Part shown: positions 33,001 through 42,994 of the stretch, one piece after another | Numbering within the stretch: position 1 is the first letter of the stretch | Layout: each line of letters starts with the position of its first letter | Source of the DNA: Lichina pygmaea | Lineage: Eukaryota > Ascomycota > Lichinomycetes > Lichinales > Lichinaceae | NCBI GenBank assembly: GCA_963422465.1 | Contig: OY730170.1 | Span: 992,001-1,056,000, forward strand | Length of the DNA: 64,000 bases | Direction of reading: 5' to 3' | Translations under genes and position numbers: made by a program | The notes under the pieces: generated by a model | Database searches by the model: none | What the model saw: the letters and a program-made list of their open reading frames with translations, nothing else | Told to the model about the DNA's origin: nothing

Positions 33001-34068
33001 TTTTTTTTTTGATTCTTACACTGATAGTAGCTTTTCAGCCATGCAGATCTTCTAGCTAAGAGTGATTTTCTTCAGAAAACCTTTAGAGGAATAAAAACTG
33101 AGGACTGGGGGTGACTAGAGGATGTAGCAAAAGGAAATCTTGTAGTGACTGGTAGAAAGAAGACTTCTAGATATTAGAGTGTGAATAGTGGAGTTTGAAA
33201 GCTAGATTAAACTGGTTCAGTCTTTTCAAAGACATGAACCAGTATAGAAACTTCTGTAGAAGCTCTGGGTTTGAAATAATAGAAGTGAAATCTTGAGAAT
33301 TAAAAGGAGCTTGCTGTCTTTGACTTGAATAAAGAGAGCATGAAGAGGTGATATGTTTCACTGTCTCTTCCGCTTGACCACAGACACATAAAGGGGTAGG
33401 AAAATCTGGAACTCCAGCTCTGAATAGAAAACTTGCCAGGCCAATTCTCCCAGTTCTGGTTTGTAGTAGTAGACTTGCCTCAGCTTTCTGTAGCTTTTTG
33501 TAGAGCTTCAGGTTGTTGTGGTGAGGCTTTTGACAAAACACCTGCCACCCAGAGTAGCTTCTTCTTTTCTTCTCCTCCCATTGGTTTTCCCACTCTTTAA
33601 CAAAGAGTTTCTGTAGTTCTTTCTTTGAACTAGCCTGGTTAGTAGTTAATTGGTTTAACCAAGTGAACTTCCAATAGGGGGAGATAGTTGAGGGTTCCTT
33701 TAAAGGTGTCTTCACAGAAGAGGCATAGTGGGAGATATTGGAAAAGATATTGTCCAGAAGTGTTTTCAGAGAGGAGGTTTGAATAGAAGAGAGAAAACAG
33801 GCTGTGCGAAATTTGAAATAGAGATCTAGAGGTAAAAGAAAAAGCTCACTCTCTAATAAGAAAGATGGAGTGGCTTTGAAGGCACCTCCAATAAGTCTCA
33901 GGCATTTGTTCTGGAATGTGCTAAGAGACAAACTTGACTTACTTCTACAAACTAACATATGTTCAATACTCATTGCCTTTCTTACCCCTATTGATATGAC
34001 AACAACTGTAGGGGAAGTACACACAGAATTATTACTACTTATGACTATCACGTTTGCAAGCAGGAACC
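33001..34068 (-). mobile_element. 5'-truncated LINE retrotransposon (Tad1-like)
   Basis: About 1.07 kb, minus-strand orientation, ending in an A10 tail (33001-33010 as T on the plus strand). It codes for the last 294 residues of a LINE ORF2-type protein. The 3' 320 bp are shared with the stub at 18522-18861. The 5' part (endonuclease and reverse transcriptase) is missing. A perfect 21-bp inverted repeat flanks it (32964-32984 and 34069-34089); a direct target duplication is not clear beyond CAAACTTG near both ends. Confidence 0.85.
33167..34051 (-). pseudogene. LINE ORF2 C-terminal remnant (RNase H end and zinc motif)
   Basis: The frame reads LSTFQNKCLRLIGGAFKATP, GWQVFCQKPHHNN, LLLQTRTGRIGLASFLFRAG, then CVCGQAEETVKHITSSC, a CXC...HX4C motif typical of the end of fungal LINE proteins, just after the RNase H region. 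It is open for 294 codons and lacks everything upstream because the insertion is truncated. The final SLKRLNQFNLAF segment is shared with the second copy near 18700. Confidence 0.8.
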
Positions 34069-34232
34069 GGCTTGTTCAAACTTGTGTCGACCCACTGTAG
34101 CTGTGGCATGTCCATAGTCAAGTTCCATCGAGGTACGGAGGTACACGGCCTAGCAGACAGGACGCATGCAGCCAAGTCCCAACACATATCGTCATCACGA
34201 TGACAGCGAAGATGCTGGCTCAGCTTGCGATA

Positions 34233-35876
34233 TCAGGTTCGGTCGCGCTGCTGAAGAAGACTTATCAACTGCTGGATTTGCTGCTTCGAATCCTCCCTCT
34301 GCTCTCTCATTTGTTGTTGCAACTGCTCGTTCTGCTTCCGCATCTGCTCAAAAAGTTCTCGCACATCGCCGACAGGCGCCTGGGCTGCTACGACCGAGGC
34401 GGGAACAGATGGTATCATGAAACCGTCGGTGTCCATGTATGGCGGAATGCTGGCGATCACGTTGTCGGAGGTTGACATGTTGGACCTTCTGGTGCTTGGC
34501 GTCACGGTGAGAGCGGTTGGATCGGGTAGCTGGTCGACGGCGCTCATGATCCGCTTGCGATGGTCAGGCGCAAAGGACTTGTAGATGTTCCTGACAAACC
34601 TGTACGCTGTCCATCTGTCCTTGCCATCCTCACTGACAATATCGAAGATCTTGACGACATGGCGATGATATCTCACCATCTTTGATTCAATCGTGGGATA
34701 GTGACCGTAGATCCTCACACCTTGCTGATCGTGCGACAGTGAGAAGGCAAGAATGTTGCGATGTAGCTCATTCTCACGCCTGACCGTTCGGTATAGCTCG
34801 ACGATGCCTTTCACCGCCACCGTGGCGCTGTGAGCATTCTGTCTGTCGGCGGTGGTGAGGGCTGTAGTGCCACATTTGACCTCGGCAGTGAAAAAGGGAA
34901 ACAGAATGTCGAGAGTTGCGGTGCTGTACGTCTTGAGACCGAATTGCCAACCAAGCTTGGCCAGCTGGTCCTGCGTGAAGGTCGACCTTCGAAGTCCCAC
35001 GGAATAGTCTGGCTGTGGCCTAGTTCCCTCAAATGGGACTGCGCTGGTCCATGCTTCGTTGAAGCTCTCGATCATATATCGATACTTCACTTCCCACAAC
35101 GCAAGGTCTTCAACTGAAGGTGTGATCAGCAAACCGATTTCCTTGATCACTCTTGCCTCGTTCTTGGTCTGTGTGTTGGCGCAGCTTTGCTCGAAGACCT
35201 CGGGGTCGAATCGAGTATCTTTTGGAATCGGTTGATCTTCGGCCAGAAGTGAGCTGCAAAGCTTTCTGGACTCATCTGTGATTCCGAGTGGCGATGGAAC
35301 CAGAAAGCTGCCTTTGCATTCCAACAGAATCTCGTAGCGTCTGTCTCTGTACTGCGCACTGTTATCGGTACTGGGTTTCTGATCGCTAGCTGTGACCGGA
35401 GCAGACCCTAGGTGCTGGCCAGAGGAAGATGTTCGAGATCTTATCCCCGTGAGCGTAGTCATAGTTGGGTCAGGAGTGAAGTCCTTTGTGGGCCAACAAC
35501 CCCTTGTGACCCAGTGCGTCACCCGGGCAGAAGAAGCGGCGCAAAAACTGAGCGTTGTCTGGAGCCGCTTGTAAGACTTGTCAGATTCCCGGGGTCGCTG
35601 GCCCTGGCCTTCCTCGTACAGATGATCTACCTTCTGTTTTCGTGATGGAATCTGGTCCTGCGGGCTCCGGTCGGAGGGGATCTATGTCGTGTAAGCCTTT
35701 AGCGTGAATGGAGGATGACAGCGACAACGTACAGTGGCTGTTGCTGTCTTTTCAACGGATGTTGGAGACGTTGTGCTCTGCAAGCAGACTCTCTTGGAAG
35801 TCAGCCCCAAGTCTGCAGAAAGGCTCCTTTTCAAGGATAGTTTCCTTGGCGGCACATGGTCGGTGATCGCGGCCAT
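34233..35876 (-). CDS. DUF7924 protein with PD-(D/E)XK nuclease-like core
   Basis: Two minus-strand exons, 35876-35733 and 35681-34233, around a 51-bp GTACGT...CATAG intron, giving about 530 aa. The middle has the signature of fungal DUF7924 proteins: PSVEDLALWEVKYRYMI, FNEAWTSAVPFEGTRPQPDY, SVGLRRSTFTQDQL, FPFFTAEVKCGTTALTTADR, QNAHSATVAVKGIVELYRTV, AFSLSHDQQGVRIYGHYP and KDRWTAYRFVRNIY. The PDYS ... FTAEVKC pair matches the Asp and Glu-x-Lys layout of PD-(D/E)XK nuclease folds, so a nuclease or nuclease-derived role is likely but unproven. The C-terminus is a Gln-rich coiled coil (EQMRKQNEQLQQQMREQRED). Exon 1 is basic and nuclear-looking (KLSLKRSLSADLGLTSKRVC). It is intact and lies 165 bp from a LINE insertion. 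The family varies strongly in copy number among fungi, as I recall it. Confidence 0.82.
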
Positions 35877-36646
35877 GAAGTTGGTCGCGCAATGGGACTA
35901 GGACACTCGTGATACACCTAGATAAATCTACAAGACCCGATGGTTCAGTACGTGTGTGGAGGTACGAGGTGGGTGACGGCCTTTCTTTCTTTTCTTTATA
36001 CCTACAGCTCTAACATACTTTGCCCGGTGTTCGCGGAATCACTCACATGTATTGTTACGGTACGGAAGCGTAGTACTATTAGTAAGCTGAACAATCAGCG
36101 AAATACTGAATCACCCTGGAAACTCTAGACGTCTCGAGAATTCTGACAATGCGGCTCTGCAACCAACTTTCGCTTGTACGGTACGGTACCGTTACGTACT
36201 CCTGTAACATTATAATTTCTGAGAAGAAAAAGGAGAAGAGGAAGGAGAAGGAGAAGAAGGACGAGATGCAGGAGAAATGAAGATGGTGATGGAATTAAAG
36301 TGTCGGCATCGACCTGGGCCAAGGGGTGTAGACTTCGGGAGGTAAGTAAAGGAGAGAATGTTGCGTCCGCACAGACGGGATATCGACGCTTCACTACCAT
36401 GTACAAATACTCGCCACTTCGACGCAGCTCCGTCCGCTTAGACATCGACGCTTCAGCTCCTGGCTGGCAGATAGCAACTCTCGAGACTCTTTAGGCTAGC
36501 AGAAGATGCACCCTCGGAAAGGGCGCTCCGCGGGGACTAGTAGGGTACGAAGAGAATGATAGCGGAAATCCCCCGAGGACGTCAAGGGAGCCACGGGGCG
36601 TCAATGCAACGACCTTGGCGAATGGGCTCGTCCGCGGCCTCGAAAG
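35877..36646. other. Spacer after the DUF7924 gene start
   Basis: No gene supported. GTAC/GGTACCG palindromes lie at about 36176-36200 and a purine-rich stretch at about 36222-36285. Confidence 0.5.
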
Positions 36647-38200
36647 CTAAGACGGGCGCGAGGCGACGGGATGACAGCTGCTGCCGTCGACGCCCATGAG
36701 GATGCAGAGACGGCCGAGCGCGATGTTGTTGGTGTCTCGAATGATGCGCGGCCAGCGGTCGCCGAGGATGTGCGCGACGATGCGAGGTCGGTCGAGCGGG
36801 TGAGCCGACTTGATCAGATCGGCCCAGAGACGGAATTCCAGACGTACGGGCCGACGCTGCCGGGCTGGACCCTTGCCGCGAGCGTCGCGCTCGTGCAGTC
36901 GCTGGTCGAGCGCCAGCTGGAGCGCGCTCGGCCGGTCGCCGGCCTTGGCCAGGGCTCCCACGACGATGGCGGCGCGGACCTTTTGCTTCGCCCGCATCGT
37001 CTTTTCAAGAGCGTCGGTCCGCTCCGGATGCTGGCGTATCAGGTCCTCGTACTCGAGGCCGATCGCCGAGAGAATCTTCGATCCGCTCTGACGGATGAGA
37101 GCACAGAAGCGGTATTCCGCCATCGTTGCGAAAAGCCGCTGCAGCAGGTCTAGCGTCTCGTCAGAGGTGAGCCGCATCCCCAACCCCTCCGCCGTGGCCC
37201 TCAGGACACATTCAATCTGCTGTGCCTCCCAGCCTTGCAGATGGCCATCGTCAAAGGATCTGATGGCCCCCAGTCGCCTCCCGTGACGCACCGCCGCCAT
37301 CTTGTAAAGTGTGCTGATGATGAATCTCCACTCCTCCAAATCTATCTCGGACTTCCATCGAACGTGCTGAACCAGAGAAGAAAAAGACCGGGCTGCGAAC
37401 GAGTACCGTATGCAAAGGGCGCGAATCTTGTACCCAACGCCGACCCCATGCTGCAGGAAGTGCTTTGATATGATATTGAGCGAAGTCAGGACCGCGCCGC
37501 GCCATTGCCCAGGAGCGAGGCGCGAGAGCGCGGCGTAGATATCCCGCTCCATGTCGGAACGTTTTGCGGCCGTGTCTGCTTTCGAGAGCGCGACTGCCGC
37601 CGCTCGAGTCAGCTCACCAAGCGTCTCGGCGCCGGCAAGAGTCTGCCTGAGCCTGTCCCAGTCGACGGTGGGTGATGTGGCAGGATTGGCCGCACCGAGC
37701 TCAGACACAGTCGGCTGCACAAGATTTCTCCTGACGAGCAGTTCTAGCACCCTGGCGTACCGCGGCTCTCCGTTCAGGGCCATGAGCTCCCGAAGCATAT
37801 CCTCGACAGATCCCAAGTCGGAGCCCAAGGCTTCGTCCTGCGGTGGCCCCTTGGCCTTTCCGGGGAACAGTGCTGAGCGGAACAGCGCATCTGCCGTGAC
37901 ATTGTGGCCGTAGATATCTGACGTGACATCGTGGTTGTAGAGGCGCCAGGCAACTTTAAGATGGAGTCGATCCTGCTGAGGGTGGCCTTGACGACGATCT
38001 TGCGGCGACGGATCGTGACTGCGGGCACAAGCAGTCTCAACAGTCTTCCTTTTCCAGCCCCCGCTCCTGGGGCTCGCTGTCTGCACGCGACTCGGAGATG
38101 TGTAGTGCCTCGCTCCTGTGTGACGTTTCTGGCATCCTCGAGTGCTGTTCTGACCCCAAGACAACCTCATGGGACTCCACAACCGGAAAAGGCCTGACAT
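36647..38200 (-). CDS. Probable mitochondrial protein, function unknown
   Basis: A single minus-strand frame of 517 aa. The first 54 residues contain no acidic residue and many Arg, Lys and Ser (MSGLFRLWSPMRLSW ... RHYTSPSRVQTASP), a strong mitochondrial targeting profile. The rest is alpha-helical with repeated Leu/Arg-rich segments (RYARVLELLVRRNLVQ; LEEWRFIISTLYKMAAVRHG; DETLDLLQRLFATMAEYRF), resembling the loose helical-repeat proteins that handle mitochondrial RNA, such as PPR-like factors. I cannot assign a named family. An inner ATG at 38170 (MRLSW) is an alternative start. A short intron near 37930-37980 is possible because another frame there reads IDSILK before LYNHDV, but the single-exon reading is open throughout. 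It shares a 199-bp divergent spacer with SYF2. Confidence 0.68.
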   Translation of the reverse strand: MSGLFRLWSPMRLSWGQNSTRGCQKRHTGARHYTSPSRVQTASPRSGGWKRKTVETACARSHDPSPQDRRQGHPQQDRLHLKVAWRLYNHDVTSDIYGHNVTADALFRSALFPGKAKGPPQDEALGSDLGSVEDMLRELMALNGEPRYARVLELLVRRNLVQPTVSELGAANPATSPTVDWDRLRQTLAGAETLGELTRAAAVALSKADTAAKRSDMERDIYAALSRLAPGQWRGAVLTSLNIISKHFLQHGVGVGYKIRALCIRYSFAARSFSSLVQHVRWKSEIDLEEWRFIISTLYKMAAVRHGRRLGAIRSFDDGHLQGWEAQQIECVLRATAEGLGMRLTSDETLDLLQRLFATMAEYRFCALIRQSGSKILSAIGLEYEDLIRQHPERTDALEKTMRAKQKVRAAIVVGALAKAGDRPSALQLALDQRLHERDARGKGPARQRRPVRLEFRLWADLIKSAHPLDRPRIVAHILGDRWPRIIRDTNNIALGRLCILMGVDGSSCHPVASRPS

Positions 38201-38399
38201 GTAGCATGTTGTTTTTGTACGTGGCAGGTGGTTGGTTGAGCATCAAAGGCAGCTTGGACTCGGAAAATTTCAGACTTTTGACGGGTCCACTGCATGTGCT
38301 ACCGGAGTCATCATAAGTTCTAGGATAGCGAACGCCGCGGGGACATCTGCGACTATTGATCGTAGGGCATCGTCTCTCACAACCATCAACAGCGCCATT
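38201..38399. promoter_or_regulatory. Shared upstream region of the mitochondrial-protein gene and SYF2
   Basis: 199 bp between divergent start codons; no certain motif. Confidence 0.4.
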
Positions 38400-39764
38400 A
38401 TGCCGCCATCCAAGAAACGCAAGCTGACCGACCTTACTGAGACGCCTGAAGACCGCGAGTCTCGACAGCAGGCCGATGCGAAGGACATTGAAGAAGATGA
38501 AGAAGAAGAACCAGCGGTGGACCTGGACACTGCAGACAAACATGTCCGAGGCACGACCGACGAACAACAGGCCGACGAGCACCAGCCTAGCTCGGCCACC
38601 GCGGACGCTGTGGCCAGGACCAGGGAGAGACAAGACAGATTCAAAGCTTTGCAAGCCAGAGCAGTAAGTCGTAGGCCTCCACCCAAGCCAGCATGGTTCA
38701 TGCGACGGTATCCGACAATTCCAAGGGTACAACACGGCGTTCGCTGACCGAACTGGCGTCAAATAGAAGAAATCGGCGGAGCGGAACATGAAAGAAACGG
38801 CGGCAGAGTCACAGCGACTCGCTACCGACTCAACCCTCCTCTCATCGCTCGCGAGGAAGCAGGCCGTCGCATCGCACAACCTGCTCAAGGCAGACGTCGT
38901 CGCCGACGGCGAGGACTTTGAGCGGAAGAGGGCGTGGGACTGGACGATCGACGAGGCGGCGAAGTGGGACAAGCGGATGGAGAAGAAAGAGCGGCACCGG
39001 CAGGGCGTCGCGTTCCAGGACTTCCATCAGGAGTCGCGCAAGGTGTACAAGCGGCAGCTACGCGAGCTGAAGCCGGATCTGGAACGGTATGAGAAGGAGA
39101 AGATGACGGCCGTCCAACGCGCGGCCACGAGCGGCAAGCTGGAGATTGTCGAGATGAACGGCGACAGCGGCGAGCTGGTCGCCGTCGACCAGAGCGGCAC
39201 CTTCTACACCTCGGCCGACTCGACCGACTTTGTCGAGAACAGACCCGACCGAGCCGCCGTCGACCGCTTGGTCGGCGATCTGCGCAAGGCCGAGGAGACG
39301 CGACTCCGGAAACGAAGGACGGCCAAGGGCAGAGGCGATGACGAGCCCGATGTTACATACATCAACGACAAGGTGCGTTTCCTGTCACGTCTGACCTCTT
39401 TAGCACCCACCGATAACCATCTTCATCCCTCGCGAAATTTGCTCTTCGTTCTGTTCATTCTCTTCGTTCTCCGTCTTCTCTGCGTGTCACGTCCTAGCAA
39501 TCACGCTGACGCTTTCTTCTCTGGGAAACGCATACAGAACAAGGAATTCAACCAGAAACTGGCCCGGTTTTACAACAAGGTAGGCTTGAGATCCATTTCT
39601 ATACCATTCGACGAGGGGCAAGAACTTTCCCAGACAGTAAAACTTCTTGCTTTGTATTCGTGCGCGTGCTTGAACTACGGCGTTGCTAATGCATGGCGTT
39701 CGTTTCTGGGTTCCAGTATACCGCCGATATCCGAGACAGTTTCGAGCGAGGAACGGCCGTTTGA
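38400..39764 (+). CDS. SYF2: Pre-mRNA-splicing factor Syf2
   Basis: Four exons: 38400-38663, 38767-39372, 39538-39579 and 39717-39764, giving 319 aa. Syf2 is part of the Prp19-associated (NineTeen) complex of the activated spliceosome. The conserved SYF2 core is clear: WDWTIDEAAKWDKRMEKKER, HQGVAFQDFHQESRKVYKRQ-like text at 38940-39060, LKPDLERYEKEK, and the C-terminal DVTYINDK|NKEFNQKLARFYNK|YTADIRDSFERGTAV. The final exons are only 42 and 48 bp. The last intron contains TGCTAAT, a good branch site. The N-terminal 85 residues are acidic and disordered. The third intron boundary falls exactly at the conserved FYNK|YT junction. Confidence 0.94.
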
Positions 39765-40039
39765 TCTTTTTCCGGAGGTGGTGTTGCTTGGGTTGGGGGT
39801 TGAGGTTGACGGCGATACCGGTGGTGGTGCTGGAGCTGGTGGTGGTGGTGATACTGATGGCAGTGCCAATGCTGAAGCTAGAGCTGGAGCTGATACTAGT
39901 CGCAGTTTTTTGGGCAGCACTCGTGCTCCTAGCAATAATGACTGCGTTAGTAGTGATAAGAAAGCTATTTCTTTTGGCGCGGATGAAACTATTCTGGTCT
40001 ACCTGGTTTTGCCGCATCCCGGGACAGTTACGGCGTGAG

Positions 40040-40830
40040 GTTTCAGAGAGCTCACAGCGAGTGCTACGAGTCTTTAGTGAGCTGACAGCAAGTCTACGGC
40101 AGCCAAGCCAGCCAGCATATGGTGAGTCTACCACAAGTCTATGGAGACTTGCCGGTGAGCTAACAGCAGGCTTCTGGCAAGCTAATGGCAAGTTCATATT
40201 TGGTCTACAAGACTATGGCAAGTTCACAGCAAGTCTGGAGAGTTTCTGGCAAGCTTACAGAAAGCTTCTGGTGAGCTTACAGCAAGCCCTTGGTGAGTCT
40301 GCAGCAAGTGTACACAAAGCTTACGGAGAGCTTACGGCAATTCTATGGTGAGTCTACAGCGAGCCCTCAGCGAGCCCTCGGCGAGCCCCAGCGAGCCCTC
40401 GGCGAGCCCCAGCGAGCCCCAGCGAGTCTGGAGAGCTTTCGGCGAGCTTTCGGCGATCTCACGCTGCGCACGGCGAGTCTACAAGGGATACGGAGAGCTT
40501 GCAGAGAACATACCGCGAGTCTACCACAAGTATGTGTCTACAACAAGTCTACAGCAAGCTTACGGTGAGCTTTCGGAGGGCTTACAGCAGCCCCCTAGCG
40601 AGCTCACAACAACTCTGGAGAGTTTACGGCGAGCTTTCGGCGATTCAGTGGCTCATCTACAAGTCTACGATTCTACAACAGGTATACACAGAGCTTGCGC
40701 AGAACTCACACGGACCTTACACGGACCTTATGTTGAGCTGATAGAGACCTCATAGAGCTCTTACACAGACCCTACAGTGCCCTTACACAAATCTTACAAC
40801 AACTCTACCGTAGCATACAGTGAGAACGGC
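40040..40830 (+). repeat. Degenerate 11-bp minisatellite array
   Basis: About 800 bp made of units of 9-12 bp with consensus near AGCYYWCGGCG, for example AGCTTACGGAG, AGCTTACGGCA, AGTCTACAGCG, AGCCCTCGGCG and AGCTTTCGGCG. The best-kept part is 40260-40470; both ends fade. Because 11 is not a multiple of three, the same peptide pattern appears in each frame, and several frames stay open for 80-220 codons. Confidence 0.8.
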
Positions 40831-41319
40831 GAGCTGAGAAAGAGCTTCACCGTACCTTTGTATATCAAGTTCATACAGTAGCAAGATGATGGACGGCTAA
40901 TAGTAAGCCCCCAGCAGCAACCCCCACCCCCCCCCCCAGCAAGCCCCACGCAAGCCCCACAATAATTTCCCTTGCCAAGACGACAACACTTCCTTCCCCA
41001 AGTCTCCAGGTCTATTGGAGAGCATCTCTCTCTCTCCTTCTCTCTCTCTCTCCTTCTCTCTCTCTCTCTCTCTCTCTCTTCTCAACACTGTATTCCGCAC
41101 TGAAGTCCGCATCCCAAGATTGACGAAGGTATATGTACGGGACCGCGGGGACGTAGTGGCCGTACATAGTGGCTGTACTACTTGTACAGCACGCCCAGAG
41201 ATGTTACGTCTACCTGCCTGTCCGTCTGCCTGCAGTGCTCGTACTGGTAGATGGCCTTGCTCGTTGAGCTGGCTATTCCGGTGGCTATTTAGCTGGCTAT
41301 TTAGCTGGTCCGATGCGTG

Positions 41320-41420
41320 ACATGTCTGAATGTCTGAATGTCTAGATGTCTGGAAGTCTGAAAGTCTGAAAGTTTGAACGTCCGGATATCTGCTTGTGTT
41401 CCTACCTGTGTATCTTTGTA
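41320..41420 (+). repeat. 8-bp TGTCTGAA minisatellite
   Basis: About ten diverging copies of GTCTGAAT/GTCTGAAA in tandem. Confidence 0.75.
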
Positions 41421-41669
41421 GAGCTCTGGAGGTCTGGATGTCTGATGATCATCAAGTAGCCTTTCATCTATCCATTCTCAAGCATTTTCTCGCTCAGTGG
41501 TTCACATAATCGCGTAGACAGATGGTAGAAGGAGAAGGAGAGGTACTGTCTTGCGGTGCATCCTACCTCGGCTCAGGGACTCCTTGTATGCTAGGTAAGG
41601 CCAGAACTGAAGCTTCCTGCTAGAGCTATGAATACAAGGAGGATGATACTAGGAGACAGAACCCCCTCA

Positions 41670-42817
41670 TCATAGCATGCCACGCCTCCAGGCCCGGCTC
41701 GCCAGTTCTTCAATCTGATTGACCTCTACGGGCCCCTTGACGTTGGGATCCTCGAGCGCTTCGACGACGGCTTCACTGACGAGGTCCGCTCTCAGCGGTT
41801 TGGTGCCACCGGCACCGATCAGCCAGGTCAGACGGCCACCGGTGAAGGCATTCGCGGTGGCGCCCAACGCGCCCATGGCGGCAATGGGCAGGGTCCACGA
41901 CCGGGAATTGTCGTAGAGGAACCCGGGCCGGATGAATATGCTGCGCAGCTGAGGCAGGCTCGAGACGATTGTCGATTCGGCTTCTCGCTTGGTGCTGATA
42001 TATCGACCTGGCAGGATCGGTGCTCCGGCAGACGCCGAGATGTACACAAAGGTTGGGACGTTCTGTCGGGCAGCCTCTTGGGCCAAGGTGATTGCTGGAA
42101 ACAAGAGAGGTCAGCAAGATCCAAGATCGCAAGAGCAAGATCGACAAACCCGTATCTCGATTCATGAGCTCGTAGGTAAGCTGGCCATCCCGTTCCTGTG
42201 GCTGCAAATCCTCCCCCGGTCTACGCGTCAACGGATTCTGGCTGCCGGACTTGGTTGAGCTGAAAGCGCGTTGCAGGCCGCTGACTACAGATTCCTTGCC
42301 CTGCAGGACGCCCTTATAGTCCGCCTCAAGCAGAATGCCGGTCGAGTGGACGACGGCGTCTGCATCCTTCAGCAGGGGGTGATACGTCGACGGCTTGAGG
42401 GCATCCGCCTTCTGCCAGGACACGGTTTGTGACCATGGCGGAGGGTCTGGAGAGGCGGTCACGGCGGACCATGTCGGTTCGCCTGATCGACTACAGCGGG
42501 GATGGCGGATTAGATCGTGAGTGTCACAAACGGGAGGTGCGGACGTTGATGTACTAGGGTAGAGCATATATAACAAGCGGGCAAGATACCTGATCGAAGT
42601 GACGTCCCATCCCCTTGCCACTGCTGATTTGCATATTCTTGACCCTGTGAATTCGTGGTCGGTTTGATGATCACAAAGCAGTTTGCCAACAGTCTACTTC
42701 TCCACCCACAAAGGCAGACCACTTACCCAAAAACCCGTTGCCACCGCACACGACGAGCTTCTTCTTTGCTGCTGCTGCTGCTGCTGCTGCTGCTCCTGCT
42801 GCTCCTGCTGCCGCCAT
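41670..42817 (-). CDS. COQ11: NAD(P)-binding protein of the Coq11/YLR290C type
   Basis: Four minus-strand exons: 42817-42727, 42644-42590, 42490-42150 and 42094-41670, giving 303 aa. The Rossmann motif GGNGFLG is split by intron 1; then SRICKSAVARGWDVTSIS | RSGEPTW, DADAVVHSTGILLEADYKGV, NVPTFVYISASAGAPILPGR, YISTKREAESTI and IRPGFLYD. This is the mitochondrial atypical short-chain dehydrogenase/NDUFA9-like branch, linked to coenzyme Q synthesis in yeast. The N-terminus is MAAAGAAGAAAAAAAAKKKL, where a GCA repeat (about 42774-42816) replaces the usual short leader. The active-site Tyr-Lys (YISTK) is present. It is divergent from YAF9 over 177 bp. Confidence 0.9.
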
Positions 42818-42994
42818 CGCGACGGGTATTGAACGCTGCTCGACGCCTCAGTCGAAAGCAGCTTGATCCCATTCAACCAAGTGGCTGACATCACCAGGCA
42901 GTGGGCGACCCACCAATCGGAAGCTTGCATTCGGAGCCGTCGGAACTTGCCGGGTGCGGCTCTGCATTCCGGTAAGAGCCGCAGTGCCGGCAAG
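42818..42994. promoter_or_regulatory. Shared upstream region of COQ11 and YAF9
   Basis: Only 177 bp separates the divergent start codons, so the core promoters must be very compact or overlap. Confidence 0.4.

Larger units (their letters stand above)
39765..41669. other. Satellite-rich spacer between SYF2 and the COQ11-like gene
   Basis: No gene supported. It contains an 11-bp degenerate satellite (about 40040-40830), a C run near 40927-40938, a CT repeat (about 41020-41082) and an 8-bp TGTCTGAA repeat (about 41320-41420). Confidence 0.6.

Noticed and set aside
39683-40755. Open frames over the 11-bp satellite as a real coiled-coil gene
   Set aside because: All three frames give the same pattern because of the repeat period; no start context or splice structure singles one out. 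Kept only as a finding.
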